A stretch of 64,000 nucleotides of DNA from Ralstonia pickettii (GTDB lineage: Bacteria > Pseudomonadota > Gammaproteobacteria > Burkholderiales > Burkholderiaceae): NCBI RefSeq assembly GCF_030582395.1, contig NZ_CP104381.1, forward strand, positions 1,488,001 to 1,552,000, given 5' to 3'. This document shows positions 49,401 through 58,798 of this stretch, in pieces (position 1 is the first letter of the stretch; every line of letters starts with the position of its first letter). The notes under the pieces were generated by a model that saw nothing but the letters and a program-made list of their open reading frames with translations, ran no database searches and was not told the DNA's origin. Both the position numbers and the translations under genes were made by a program.

Positions 49401-49435
49401 TGCACTCCACTCCAAGACTTCAACGAGGCCTGACC

Positions 49436-50662
49436 ATGCATGACAGCACCCGCATCCTGCTTGAATACAACGCCGGGCGTGATCCCGAAAGGCTTACCCG
49501 AAAACTGGATGCCATTGCCGCCGACCCGTTTTCATTTTTTCGCGGCACCAACAACCTGTACGCCGCGTCTCTGGCCGATGCCGCCTTGCTGCACGACGCG
49601 CCCCGCACGCTGGTCTGCGGCGACCTGCACCTTGAAAACTTCGGCAGCTTCAAGGGCGACAACGGCCTCGTCTACTTCGACATGAACGACTTTGACGAAG
49701 CGCTGGCGGCGCCGTTCACGGTCGACCTCGTGCGCGTGCTGTCGAGCCTGCAGGTGGCGTCATTCGGCTGGAAGCTGGCCGATGAAGACGCTCATAACCT
49801 GTGCCGGCGCTTCCTCGACACGTATGCGGCCGCGCTGGTGGAAGGCAAGCCCCGCTGGGTGGAGCGGGCAACCGCCACGGGCATCGTGCGCGATCTGCTG
49901 CGTGCCTTGCGCAAACGCAACCGCGCGGCCTACCTCGCGCAGCGCACGGAGCGCGTCGGCAACCGCATCTCGCTGCGCATTGACGGCCGCCGCACATTGC
50001 GTGCCAGCAAGGACGAGGCCCGCCGCGCGCGGCACATTCTCGAGGCGTACGGACAGCAGGGCAACGGCCAGCGTTTCGTTGCCGTCGACGTAGCCCGGCG
50101 GATTGCCGGTACGGGCAGCCTGGGGCTTGAGCGTTATTCCGTGCTGGCTCGCCCCGAAAACGACCCCGCCACCCTGCGCCTGATCGACATCAAGCTGTCG
50201 ATTCCGAGCGTATGGGCCGGCGTCCTGGGCAGCGCCTGCAGCGTGGCCCCGTGGCATAGCGAGGCAGGGCGCGTTGTCGATATCCAGCGCGTTTCGCAGG
50301 CCATTTCGCCCGCGCTGCTGCGCGGCGTCGTCTACGGCGCCAAGGGCGAAAAGCCGAAGTCGTACGTCGTCAAGAGCCTGCAGCCGACGGCCGACCGCGT
50401 CGCGCTCGGCTCGGGCAAGAACGTGGTCGCCAATCTGGACGATGCGCTGCAGACCATGGCTCACGTGGCGGCCTGGTGCCATCTGCGCGGCTGTGGCCGC
50501 CATGGGACGGATCTCGTGGAGAAGGTGCAGGACTACGCGGCCGGCACGGCGTGGCGCAAATCGGCGCTCAAGCTGGCGGCGCATGGCCGCAAGGTGTCGT
50601 TGAAGCAATGGGCCGAGTTTGCTGAGGACTACCGGCAGGCGCGTGGTGACAGGGCCGCTTAA
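49436..50662 (+). CDS. DUF2252 family protein
   Basis: A 408-residue DUF2252 protein. The kinase-like motifs CGDLHLENFGSF and VYFDMNDFDEALAAP resemble the catalytic and metal-binding loops of the protein-kinase/phosphotransferase fold. LRLIDIKLSIPS and YVVKSLQPTADRV follow. No substrate is known for the family. The frame is open far upstream but overlaps the GH15 gene; ATG at 49436 has the family start. Head-to-head placement with GH15 hints at, but does not prove, a link to sugar metabolism. Confidence 0.85.
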   Translation: MHDSTRILLEYNAGRDPERLTRKLDAIAADPFSFFRGTNNLYAASLADAALLHDAPRTLVCGDLHLENFGSFKGDNGLVYFDMNDFDEALAAPFTVDLVRVLSSLQVASFGWKLADEDAHNLCRRFLDTYAAALVEGKPRWVERATATGIVRDLLRALRKRNRAAYLAQRTERVGNRISLRIDGRRTLRASKDEARRARHILEAYGQQGNGQRFVAVDVARRIAGTGSLGLERYSVLARPENDPATLRLIDIKLSIPSVWAGVLGSACSVAPWHSEAGRVVDIQRVSQAISPALLRGVVYGAKGEKPKSYVVKSLQPTADRVALGSGKNVVANLDDALQTMAHVAAWCHLRGCGRHGTDLVEKVQDYAAGTAWRKSALKLAAHGRKVSLKQWAEFAEDYRQARGDRAA

Positions 50663-50739
50663 GTGCGTGCCGTAAGTGCGGGATAGCGGGCCATTGACTT
50701 CAGGCCCGCGAGTCCTATTTGAAACCCTCTGAGACTGCA

Positions 50740-51870
50740 ATGAAAAACCTCGACAACCCATCGCATGATCGCGAGGTGGGCGTTGCCGACGGCACGCAAG
50801 ACACGACGCGTATCGACGACACCCGCATCGGTGCGGTGCGTCCGCTGATTTCTCCGGCGCTGCTGCTGGACGAGCTGCCCGTGCCGGCCGATACGCAGAC
50901 GCTCGTTGAAGATACCCGCCGTGCCATCAGCAACATCCTGCACGGCCGTGACGATCGGCTGCTGCTGATCGTCGGCCCGTGCTCGATCCACGATCACGAT
51001 CAGGCGCTCGATTACGCGCGCCGCCTCAAGGCTGCCGCCGATGCACTGAAGGACGACCTGCTGATCGTGATGCGCGTCTACTTCGAGAAGCCGCGCACGA
51101 CGGTCGGTTGGAAGGGATACATCAACGACCCGCGCCTGGACGGCAGCTTCCGCATCAATGAAGGGCTGCGGGCTGCGCGGCAACTGCTGCTCGACGTCAA
51201 CGCGCTCGGGCTGCCCGCCGCGACCGAATTTCTCGACCTGCTGAGCCCGCAATACATTGCCGACCTTATCGCATGGGGCGCGATCGGCGCGCGTACGACA
51301 GAAAGCCAGAGCCATCGGCAGCTCGCCTCAGGCTTGAGCTGCCCCATCGGTTTCAAGAACGGCACGGACGGCGGCGTGCAGGTTGCCTCGGACGCGATCA
51401 TCGCGGCGCGCGCCAGCCATGCGTTCATGGGGATGACGAAGATGGGCATGGCCGCGATCTTCGAGACACGCGGCAACGACGACGCGCACGTGATCCTGCG
51501 CGGCGGCAAGGGCGGGCCGAACTACGGCAGCGAGCACATCGAGGCGGCCTGCGCGGCGCTGCGCGCGGCAAAGTTGCGCGAACAGGTCATGGTGGACTGC
51601 TCGCACGCGAACTCAAACAAGTCGCATGAACGTCAGATCGACGTTGCGCAAGATCTGGCGCGGCAACTCTCGCAGGGCGAGCGCCGGATCGTCGGCGTGA
51701 TGGTCGAAAGCAATCTCGAGGCGGGCCGCCAAGACCTGAAACCGGGTGTGCCGCTCAAGTACGGCGTGTCGATCACCGATGCGTGCCTGAGCTGGACCCA
51801 GACGGAGCCCGTACTCGACATACTCGCCGAGGCGGTGCGGCATCGGCGCGCGTATTCGTACGACGGGTGA
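50740..51870 (+). CDS. 3-deoxy-7-phosphoheptulonate synthase (DAHP synthase, class I)
   Basis: A 376-residue class I DAHP synthase of the AroF/AroG/AroH type. It includes LLLIVGPCSIHDHDQALDYA, VMRVYFEKPRTTVGWKGYIN, ARTTESQSHRQLASGLSCPI, FKNGTDGGV, and HVILRGGKGGPNY with VDCSHANS for metal and PEP binding. It condenses PEP and erythrose-4-phosphate to begin the shikimate pathway. The roughly 25-residue N-terminal extension is the region that sets feedback regulation in this family; which aromatic amino acid inhibits this copy is not evident. ATG at 50740 is used instead of an upstream TTG. Confidence 0.94.
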   Translation: MKNLDNPSHDREVGVADGTQDTTRIDDTRIGAVRPLISPALLLDELPVPADTQTLVEDTRRAISNILHGRDDRLLLIVGPCSIHDHDQALDYARRLKAAADALKDDLLIVMRVYFEKPRTTVGWKGYINDPRLDGSFRINEGLRAARQLLLDVNALGLPAATEFLDLLSPQYIADLIAWGAIGARTTESQSHRQLASGLSCPIGFKNGTDGGVQVASDAIIAARASHAFMGMTKMGMAAIFETRGNDDAHVILRGGKGGPNYGSEHIEAACAALRAAKLREQVMVDCSHANSNKSHERQIDVAQDLARQLSQGERRIVGVMVESNLEAGRQDLKPGVPLKYGVSITDACLSWTQTEPVLDILAEAVRHRRAYSYDG

Positions 51871-51876
51871 TGTGAC

Positions 51877-51905
51877 GGCGGCAGGTTCAGGCTTGTCGCC
51901 TTTTC
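51877..51905 (+). terminator. Probable terminator after DAHP synthase
   Basis: GGCGGCAG (51877-51884) pairs with TTGTCGCC (51893-51900) using two G-T pairs, followed by TTTTCCC. Confidence 0.55.
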
Positions 51906-52325
51906 CCTATCCCTGATGTAGCTCGGCTTTTCAGTGCCATTTCAATGATGGCCAGCCGCTGCACATTTGCATGGGCTTGGTCCGGCATTGTGCGTCGGCG
52001 TCCTGCCCTCATGCCTCTCGGTGTTGCCCGTGAAGTGACACCACCGCCCCTTTTTCCAGCTTTCCTCTTTCCAGACCGCATGTCCCGCACAGCGTGCACG
52101 TTGCACGCGCACGTGGCCTGCCGGTGCTCATCTTCCGCTCTTCAAACCCGCCCGCGCCTGGGTGGATTTTTCGGTTTTTAGGAGCGCTCCTATATCCGTG
52201 ACATTTCTCAACACTGAGAATTTCACCCGGCAGCGCGTAGCAAAGACCAGCGCATTTTGATTGCGCAGCGCGTATTTGCGCCGAAAACCCAGTGGATAAA
52301 AACTGAAATGAGGCTTTGGAGATCG
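51906..52325. other. Lower-GC intergenic stretch upstream of the adhesin gene
   Basis: No gene is supported here. Short frames on both strands have unnatural, low-complexity translations. It contains the 14-base perfect palindrome TAGGAGCGCTCCTA at 52179-52192, embedded in T-rich sequence, about 135 bases before the adhesin start, and probably the adhesin promoter. AT content rises through the stretch. Confidence 0.5.
52179..52192. repeat. Perfect 14-base palindrome upstream of the adhesin gene
   Basis: TAGGAGCGCTCCTA is its own reverse complement and is preceded by TTTT and followed by TAT. It may be an operator for a dimeric regulator. Confidence 0.45.
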
Positions 52326-53267
52326 ATGATTGTGAAAGGATTGATTCAGCGCTGCATAAAAACGCTGAGAGCCGGGGGGCTCGTCATAGTGGGTTGGACC
52401 ATGCTGTCAGGCAGTGCGGAGGCTGGCGGGAATTTCATCGTGTTTTCCGGCGCCTACGCGCTCCCATCCGGACTGGCGAAGGGAACGGTGGTGGCTCGAC
52501 GTACTTATACGCCTATGCAGCTTTGCGGCGATGTCCAATGCAGACTGACCACGTTCAGGCTGCTGAACTCGTCAGGCACTGAGAATACGACTGGAACGAC
52601 AGGGGAGACGCGGTTGGCAGGACTGAGTATGCAGGTAATCGTCAATGGAAAGCCGCAGAAGAAATTGGACCCTCCTAACGAAACAATCTTTTCGACACCG
52701 GTCGAAGTGCAATTGGTCCGAGATGCATGGGACGATATCGTTACCAGCAAAGCAACTCAGCTGATTCACGTCTGGTTTTTTACGAAGACGATCGGAGGCA
52801 ACGATACCCTCGTTAACTATTTCAGTATTGGCGATTCCAGTCTGACCAAAATCGAAGGAACGTGTTCGGTGCCCAGTCAGGCCGTACAGTTACCACCGAC
52901 TGTGGTCGGGCAATTCCGAGGAAATGGTTCGACGGCTGGTTTTAAAGCGTTTCAGATCAAGATCGACAACTGCCCGAAGGGATACAACCGAGTGGGATAC
53001 ACACTCGAGCCCATGGGCGGGGTGGCGGATTCACAGGGCGTGTTGCCGCTCAGTGCCGACTCTACCGTCAAAGGCGTGAAGATTCGCGTTACCGACCGTG
53101 ACGGCGTTGCCGCCCAATTCGGCACGTCCATCAAGGTTGACGATTACAACAAGGCAACCGGCGGCTCATACGCGATCCCGATGCAGGCCTCGTATGTCCA
53201 GACCGAAGCCGGGATCACTCCAGGTACGGTCAAAGGCGCGGTGTCGGTGGTACTGGACTATCAATGA
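52326..53267 (+). CDS. Fimbrial-type adhesin/pilin protein, orphan
   Basis: A 313-residue exported protein. A long signal peptide (cleavage near AEA-G, residue 33) precedes a variable N-terminal domain (about 35-190, one Cys pair around LCGDVQC). The C-terminal FimA-like pilin domain starts at GTCSVPSQAVQLPPTVVGQF, has the second Cys in IKIDNCPKGY and ends VKGAVSVVLDYQ, with the penultimate Tyr expected in chaperone-usher subunits. The two-domain layout fits a tip adhesin. No chaperone, usher or major pilin gene adjoins. GGAG four bases ahead supports 52326; 52308 is an alternative start. Base composition is lower in GC than its neighbours. Confidence 0.82.
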   Translation: MIVKGLIQRCIKTLRAGGLVIVGWTMLSGSAEAGGNFIVFSGAYALPSGLAKGTVVARRTYTPMQLCGDVQCRLTTFRLLNSSGTENTTGTTGETRLAGLSMQVIVNGKPQKKLDPPNETIFSTPVEVQLVRDAWDDIVTSKATQLIHVWFFTKTIGGNDTLVNYFSIGDSSLTKIEGTCSVPSQAVQLPPTVVGQFRGNGSTAGFKAFQIKIDNCPKGYNRVGYTLEPMGGVADSQGVLPLSADSTVKGVKIRVTDRDGVAAQFGTSIKVDDYNKATGGSYAIPMQASYVQTEAGITPGTVKGAVSVVLDYQ

Positions 53268-53406
53268 CGGTAGCGGGCATTAGTGATTTATTCGCCACTT
53301 CGTCCTTAAGTTAAAGAAGGCGCGGCCGATAGTGCTCAGGTAGCCGGCCGCCCGGCGCGATTGTCGCGCCGCGTGAAGAGCCGCGCACACCACTCTTGCC
53401 GCGCCC

Positions 53407-54948
53407 ATGTCCGCTCGCCTGACCATCCGCACCCGCCTGGTGCTTTCGGTTTCGATTCTGTTTCTGCTTGCCCTGCTGATTGGCGCGGCTGGCCTGCTCG
53501 GCCTGCGTGATGCCAACCGCGCGCACGAGCAGACGTTCACCAACCAGTTTCCGTCCGCACTCGCCCTGGGCGAATCCGATCTAAGCCTCACGCGTGCCCG
53601 CACCGCGCTGGACAAGGCCATGCTGTACCCGGAAGACAAGGGGGCGATGCAGTTGCTTGACCGCACGGAAGAACTGATTGCCCGCTCGGACGAGGCCTGG
53701 AAGAAGTACCTGGCGCTGCCCCGCGACGACGAAGAAGAGCGCCTGGCCAAGGAGGTCGCCACCAAGCGTGAAGCGGCTTCCGCCACGCTGCGCGACATCA
53801 TCAAGGCGCTGCGCGCCGGTGATCGGGCCACAGCGGACAAGATCATGGATAAGGAAGTGTCAAAGGCCTTCCGTGATTCCAACGATTCCAGCCTGGCGCT
53901 GGGCAAGAAACAACTCGCATTCTCCCAGGCCAACTACGACGCATCGCGCGACGCCTATGCGCGCTTCCGCCTGATCGTGGTTGCCGCCATCATCGTCGCG
54001 CTGGTCGTGGCGCTTTGGTGCGCGTGGTCGCTGCTGCATGCAATCGTCGGGCCGCTGAACGCCGCGCTGGCGCAGTTCGACCGCATTGCCGCGGGCGACT
54101 TGACTGAACGTGTGCGCATCGCCCGTCATGACGAAATGGGCCGCCTGCTCGAAGGCCTGGCCCGCATGCAGACCGCGTTGACCGATACCGTGCGCCGGGT
54201 GCGCACGGGCTCGGAGTCGATCGGCGCAGCCACCAAACAGATTGCCGCCGGCAATGCCGACCTGTCGCAACGCACGGAAGAGCAGGCCAGCTCGCTGGAA
54301 GAAACCGCTTCCAGCATGGAGGAAATGACCTCCATCGTGCGCCAGAACGCCGACAACGCGCGCCAGGCCAGCCAGCTGGCCGACAGCGCATCCGAAGTCG
54401 CCAGCCAGGGCGGTGCCGTGGTGACCGACGTGGTGGCGACCATGCGCGAGATCAGCGCGTCGTCGCGCACGGTGTCGGAAATCATTGGCGTGATCGACGG
54501 GATTGCCTTCCAGACCAACATCCTCGCGCTCAACGCCGCCGTGGAAGCCGCCCGTGCCGGCGAGCAGGGCCGCGGCTTTGCCGTGGTGGCCGGCGAGGTG
54601 CGCAACCTTGCGCAGCGTAGCGCCGCAGCCGCGAAGGAAATCAAGGAAATGATCGAGGCGTCGCTCTCCAAGGTGGAGACCGGCAGCGCGCTGGCCGAAC
54701 GCGCCGGCAGCACGATGGAAGACATCGTGTCGTCCATTCGCCGCGTGACCGACATCATGGGCGAAATTGCCGCCGCCTCGAACGAGCAAAGCTCGGGCAT
54801 CGAGCAGGTCAACAAGGCCGTCACGCTCATGGATGAAGCCACGCAGCAAAACGCGGCGCTGGTGGAGCAGGCCGCAGCCGCGGCTGAATCGCTGGAAGAA
54901 CAGGCCCAGGCCCTGAACGCCGCCATCGCCGCATTCCGCCTCGCTTGA
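53407..54948 (+). CDS. Methyl-accepting chemotaxis protein
   Basis: A 513-residue receptor. Membrane segment 1 (about 11-34), a periplasmic four-helix-bundle sensor (35-188), membrane segment 2 (about 189-212), HAMP (213-265), and a cytoplasmic signalling domain whose hairpin tip reads [20 protein letters not shown], then [19 protein letters not shown]. Methylation-type Glu/Gln pairs occur on both arms ([20 protein letters not shown]). No C-terminal pentapeptide tether for CheR is seen. The ligand is unknown. It is monocistronic; no che genes adjoin. Confidence 0.94.
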   Translation: MSARLTIRTRLVLSVSILFLLALLIGAAGLLGLRDANRAHEQTFTNQFPSALALGESDLSLTRARTALDKAMLYPEDKGAMQLLDRTEELIARSDEAWKKYLALPRDDEEERLAKEVATKREAASATLRDIIKALRAGDRATADKIMDKEVSKAFRDSNDSSLALGKKQLAFSQANYDASRDAYARFRLIVVAAIIVALVVALWCAWSLLHAIVGPLNAALAQFDRIAAGDLTERVRIARHDEMGRLLEGLARMQTALTDTVRRVRTGSESIGAATKQIAAGNADLSQRTEEQASSLEETASSMEEMTSIVRQNADNARQASQLADSASEVASQGGAVVTDVVATMREISASSRTVSEIIGVIDGIAFQTNILALNAAVEAARAGEQGRGFAVVAGEVRNLAQRSAAAAKEIKEMIEASLSKVETGSALAERAGSTMEDIVSSIRRVTDIMGEIAAASNEQSSGIEQVNKAVTLMDEATQQNAALVEQAAAAAESLEEQAQALNAAIAAFRLA

Positions 54949-55045
54949 TATTGGCCCCGTCGACGCACGGGGCATCCTGAAGACGACTTGCCTTGAACGC
55001 CATTTCGGCTGATATAACCGACGGGTTCATTCAAGGAGTCGCCTC

Positions 55046-55513
55046 ATGCCGTTCATCATTGCCGCGTTCGCGTTGGTTGGTCTGCTGATCTACGGCGCGC
55101 TCCGGCTGTATGCCGGCGTTGCCGCGGCATACGGCGCGGTGGCGGGCGGCGCGGCGGTGCTGCTCGCTGTGGCGCTGCTGGCCGGCGCAGTCGTTACTTT
55201 CATCCGGCGTTACCGCGCCGTTCATGGCGTGAACGTGAAAGGCCAGCGAATCGTGTCGATCAGTGCAAGCTGGGGGCAGGTCGCGGTCGATGCCGAACAA
55301 AAGCGCGGGACGCTGCAGTTGCACGGGCAGGGCGCCCGTTTTCTCTTTGCCGATATTGTCGGCGCCGACGCGGTCGAGCGCGAGGGCGCCTGGACGCTGG
55401 TGCTACGCCTGAAGCATCAGGCGCAGGCCGATTGGCTGATCCCGATGCGCAACCGCCGGGAAGCGAAACGCTGGGCGAAGATCTTCGCGCTGGCGGCGAG
55501 CCAGGATCTTTGA
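55046..55513 (+). CDS. Hypothetical membrane protein
   Basis: A 155-residue protein. Two hydrophobic segments occupy about residues 2-22 and 27-52, joined by a short Ala/Gly-rich loop. The remaining 100 residues form a soluble domain of beta character (GQRIVSISASWGQVAVDAEQ, QLHGQGARFLFADIVGADAV, WTLVLRLKHQAQADWLIPM), somewhat PH-like. No family is recognised. TCAAGGAG precedes the ATG. It ends 22 bases from the convergent MgtC-like gene. Confidence 0.75.
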   Translation: MPFIIAAFALVGLLIYGALRLYAGVAAAYGAVAGGAAVLLAVALLAGAVVTFIRRYRAVHGVNVKGQRIVSISASWGQVAVDAEQKRGTLQLHGQGARFLFADIVGADAVEREGAWTLVLRLKHQAQADWLIPMRNRREAKRWAKIFALAASQDL

Positions 55514-55534
55514 CCGGCGCGTTGGGTTGACCGC

Positions 55535-56257
55535 TTATTCGGTCGTACTCGGATTCCAGAACGCCTGCGCCACGTGCGGCTGCGATTGCAGCGACGCCAC
55601 GATGCGGTCCAGCTCGGATGCGTTCACGGCGGTCGACATCAGCATGGCTTCAATTTCCACGTGGTCGTCGCCAAACGGTTCGACCGACAGATCGCTGATC
55701 GGGTAGCTCGCTTCTTCAAGCAGGCGTTCCAGATCGGCAAGTGCCTCTTTCTGGCGCTCGCTGGTGGAAATGACGCACATGGTGTACGTGACTTCACTGG
55801 CCTGGTTGTCCAGCGGGGTGCGGTTGATGCGGTCCACCACGGGCCGCAGCAGGATGTTCGACGCCAGCACGAACATCGTGATCAGAATGGCCTGGCCGAT
55901 CAGGTCGGAACCTGCCGCCGCGCCCACCGCCGCCGAGCCCCACAATGTGGCCGCAGTGTTCAGGCCGCGCACGTTCAGCCCTTCCTTCATGATGGTGCCG
56001 GCCCCCAGAAAGCCGACGCCCGACACCACATAGGCGATCACGCGGGTGGTGTCCGATGCGGTGCCGATCTGCGCCGCCATGTCGACGAACGCCGATGCCG
56101 CCACCGCCACCAGGGCATTGGTGCGCAGCCCCGCAGTCCGCTGTCTGACCTGCCGTTCGAAGCCGATCAGCGACCCGAGCGCAAAGGCCGAGGCAAGGCT
56201 GAGGAATGAATCCACCAGCGTGGCGATATTGAGATGGGCGAGGGCTTGCAGCGTCAT
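55535..56257 (-). CDS. MgtC/SapB family membrane protein
   Basis: A 240-residue protein. The N-terminal MgtC domain (about 15-150) has GSLIGFERQVRQRTAGLRTN, VSGVGFLGAGTIM and GLNTAATLWGSAAVGAAAGS, with four or five membrane segments. A C-terminal ACT-like soluble domain (about 155-235) follows. MgtC-type proteins affect magnesium homeostasis and inhibit ATP synthase in some pathogens; others are of unknown role. ATG at 56257 with GGAG upstream fits the family better than the longer frame. Confidence 0.9.
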   Translation of the reverse strand: MTLQALAHLNIATLVDSFLSLASAFALGSLIGFERQVRQRTAGLRTNALVAVAASAFVDMAAQIGTASDTTRVIAYVVSGVGFLGAGTIMKEGLNVRGLNTAATLWGSAAVGAAAGSDLIGQAILITMFVLASNILLRPVVDRINRTPLDNQASEVTYTMCVISTSERQKEALADLERLLEEASYPISDLSVEPFGDDHVEIEAMLMSTAVNASELDRIVASLQSQPHVAQAFWNPSTTE

Positions 56258-56356
56258 CGGCGGCTCCTTGTTGTGGTGACCGGAGTCTTGGTGAAGGGCG
56301 CCGATGGTTATAGCACGGCGCCATGACACGCCGTGCGGGCCGTGGAGGCCGGACGG

Positions 56357-57460
56357 CTACTTATAGTCCCACCGCATCTGCTCGGGGATCGGCACGGCGG
56401 CCGACGTCTCGAGGCAGCGGTCGAGATAAGCGAGCAGGGAGCGCGGCTGGAAGCCGGTCTCCTGCACCAGCCGCGTGTTGTCGAACACGTAGCTCATGCT
56501 GGCGAACTTGGCATACAGGTGGATGCAGCGCGCGACCAATCGCACGTTGCCATCGCCCGTCAAGCTCAGGAATTTACGCGCCAATGCTTTCTCGGCGATT
56601 TTTTCCTGGTACACGTAGCCGGCCAGCGCCTGGGCGTCTTCTTCCGGCGTCTTGCAACGCTTGAAGCGCGGATACAGCGTTTCGATGCGCTCGGAGTTCG
56701 CGTCGCCAGCGCTGATGTGGTACAGGTCGTGCGCCAGCGTCGGCTTGGTCGCCAGTTGCACGATGCCTTCGGCGCAATCGTCCACGGGCAGGATGTCGAC
56801 GCGGTCTGACAGCCGGCAACTGAACGTTTCGAGCATCGCCACCATGCGCAGCATCCAGAAAATGCTGCCCGACGGCTCGCACCCCAGCGTGCTGTGCCCC
56901 ACCACGATGGACGGCCGCACCACTACCAACGGCAACTCGGGCACCGCTTCGCGCAGCTTCAGTTCGGCCATGCCCTTGGAATACGTGTACGGCACCGCGT
57001 GCTGTTGCAGCGCGGGCACACTCCAGCTTTCGCTGACATGGCGATTGGCCAGTTGGCCGCACGACATGGCCGTGCCGATCTGCATGAACCGCTTCAGGCG
57101 CTTGCCTTGCGCCGCCAGCCGGCCCAGCGCCAGCACGCCCTCAACGTTGGTTTCCCACAGCGACGGATGGTTCGAGAACGTTGCCAGCGCCGCGCAGTTG
57201 ATGATGACTTCCGGATCGCCCAGCTTGGCCGCGCCGGCCTCGCGCAGGTCGAACGGCACGATTTGCGATTCGGTAATGGCGTTCAGCGTGCCCGGTGCGA
57301 ATTCGAAACGCCGCAGGTTGCTGCGCAGCCGCGCCAACCCGTCTGCGGGCGTGTCGCCGCGCACGGCGAAGCGCGTGTCAGCCAGCAAACCTTTGGCTGC
57401 CAGATTGGCGGCAATGGCACCGCCCACGAAACCGGTGGCACCGGTCAGCAAAATACTCAT
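56357..57460 (-). CDS. Extended SDR / NAD-dependent epimerase-like protein
   Basis: A 367-residue extended short-chain dehydrogenase, similar in layout to thioester-reductase and fatty-acyl-CoA-reductase-like SDRs. The NAD motif is LLTGATGFVGGAIAANL, IINCAALATFS and TNVEGVLALGRLA follow, and the catalytic pair is YTYSK. VVVRPSIVVGHSTLGCEPSG is the strand after the active site. The C-terminal third is variable and unassigned. Substrate unknown. It is downstream of the molybdenum-hydroxylase cluster on the same strand, separated by 250 bases, and probably independent. Confidence 0.85.
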   Translation of the reverse strand: MSILLTGATGFVGGAIAANLAAKGLLADTRFAVRGDTPADGLARLRSNLRRFEFAPGTLNAITESQIVPFDLREAGAAKLGDPEVIINCAALATFSNHPSLWETNVEGVLALGRLAAQGKRLKRFMQIGTAMSCGQLANRHVSESWSVPALQQHAVPYTYSKGMAELKLREAVPELPLVVVRPSIVVGHSTLGCEPSGSIFWMLRMVAMLETFSCRLSDRVDILPVDDCAEGIVQLATKPTLAHDLYHISAGDANSERIETLYPRFKRCKTPEEDAQALAGYVYQEKIAEKALARKFLSLTGDGNVRLVARCIHLYAKFASMSYVFDNTRLVQETGFQPRSLLAYLDRCLETSAAVPIPEQMRWDYK

Positions 57461-57710
57461 GCGAGAAAACTAGATTTTCTTGGGGGGCAAAACGGGGGAC
57501 CGTCCCGTTTGCAAACAACACGGCTGCTGCCGCACCGGTACGGGGCAAGGGGCAGGTAAGTCGTGCCAAATGATGCCGCGAACACGAAACGAAGTTCGTG
57601 GCCCGCTGGGTTCGCACAATGCGATGCGGCAAACTTACGCCCAATCGGCGATATATAAGAATGTAACCTTTCAGGCGCCTTTCGGCATCCCATTCGATCA
57701 GAGGGTTGAC
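57461..57710. other. Intergenic region between xdhC and the SDR gene
   Basis: The 250 bases hold a hairpin CACGAA (57583-57588) / TTCGTG (57595-57600) and an AT-rich patch with TATATA at 57652-57657 that could serve a leftward promoter for the SDR gene. No gene is seen. Confidence 0.4.
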
Positions 57711-58742
57711 TCAGCTCTGCGGCACAGCGCAGCTTGACGCGGCGTTGGCGGCAATCTCGCGCGCCGCCTTGGCGCCTTCGACCTGCAGGATGGTCGGCAG
57801 CGACACGCCGTTCTTGGCAGCCGTGACTTCGGCCAGGATCGAGATGGCGATTTCCGGCGGCGTGCGGCTGCCGATGTAGATGCCGACCGGCCCATGCAGG
57901 CGCGCCAGCTCGGCATCGCTCAGGTCGAATTCCTTGAGGCGCTCGCGGCGGTTGGCGTTGTTGCGGCGGCTGCCGAGCGCGCCGACGTAGAAGGCGGGCG
58001 TCTTGAGCGCTTCCATGAGTGCGAGGTCGTCGAGCTTGGGGTCGTGGGTGAGCGCGATGACGGCGCAACGCTCGTCGAGCTTCATGGCCATCACCGTATC
58101 GTCAGGCATGGTGCGGACCATGGCTACGCCCGGGATCGACCATTCCTCGCTGTATTCCTCGCGCGGGTCGCAGACGGTGATCTGGTAATCCAGGCCCACG
58201 GCGATCTGGCACAGGTAGCGCGACAGCTGTCCCGCTCCGATGACGAGCATCCGGTAGCGCGGTCCGTGAATCGTCACGAGGCGCGTTTCGTCGAACTGGA
58301 GGCCGTCGGTGACGGTGGCGTGCTGCAGCGTTGACGCACCGGTCGCCATGTCGAGCGTGCGGGCGACGAGCTGGCCGGCTTCCACGGCGCGCAGCAGGGC
58401 GTCGATTCCGCTGGAAGCGTTCAGCGGCTCCAGCACGAGTTGCAGCGTGCCACCGCAGGGCAGCCCAAAGCGATGCGCTTCTTCAGCGCTGATGCCGTAC
58501 TTGACGGCTTCGGGCTTGGTGTAATGCAGGCCTTCTCGGCGCACGCGGTCGATGAGGTCGTCTTCAATACAGCCGCCAGAGACCGAGCCGATGACGACGC
58601 CGTCATCGCGCAGCGCGAGCATCGCCCCTTCGGGCCGCGGCGACGAGCCCCACGTTTTGACCACCGTGACGAGCAGCACGCGCCGCCCCTGTTCCAACCA
58701 GCGCACGCTGGTTTTCAAGACTTCAAGATCGACGCTATCCAT
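57711..58742 (-). CDS. XdhC/CoxI family molybdenum-enzyme maturation protein
   Basis: A 343-residue XdhC/CoxI-family protein. The N-terminal domain has VVKTWGSSPRPEGAMLALRD and GSVSGGCIEDDLI; the C-terminal Rossmann domain has MLVIGAGQLSRYLCQIA, VITHDP-like ALTHDPKLDDLAL, VGALGSRRNN and GIYIGSRTPPEIAISILAE. XdhC binds the molybdenum cofactor and supports its sulfuration before insertion into xanthine-dehydrogenase-type enzymes. It follows coxG by 56 bases on the same strand, consistent with service to the CoxL-type enzyme encoded upstream. Confidence 0.92.
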   Translation of the reverse strand: MDSVDLEVLKTSVRWLEQGRRVLLVTVVKTWGSSPRPEGAMLALRDDGVVIGSVSGGCIEDDLIDRVRREGLHYTKPEAVKYGISAEEAHRFGLPCGGTLQLVLEPLNASSGIDALLRAVEAGQLVARTLDMATGASTLQHATVTDGLQFDETRLVTIHGPRYRMLVIGAGQLSRYLCQIAVGLDYQITVCDPREEYSEEWSIPGVAMVRTMPDDTVMAMKLDERCAVIALTHDPKLDDLALMEALKTPAFYVGALGSRRNNANRRERLKEFDLSDAELARLHGPVGIYIGSRTPPEIAISILAEVTAAKNGVSLPTILQVEGAKAAREIAANAASSCAVPQS

Positions 58743-58798
58743 GATGCGTTCGCTGCGCTTTCGCGCGCTTCAGTGATGTGTTGCGGGGAATCAACCAA

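Noticed and set aside
51887..52181. Two short frames (70 and 78 codons, opposite strands) after DAHP synthase
   Set aside because: They overlap each other, lack good ribosome-binding sites and have unnatural composition.
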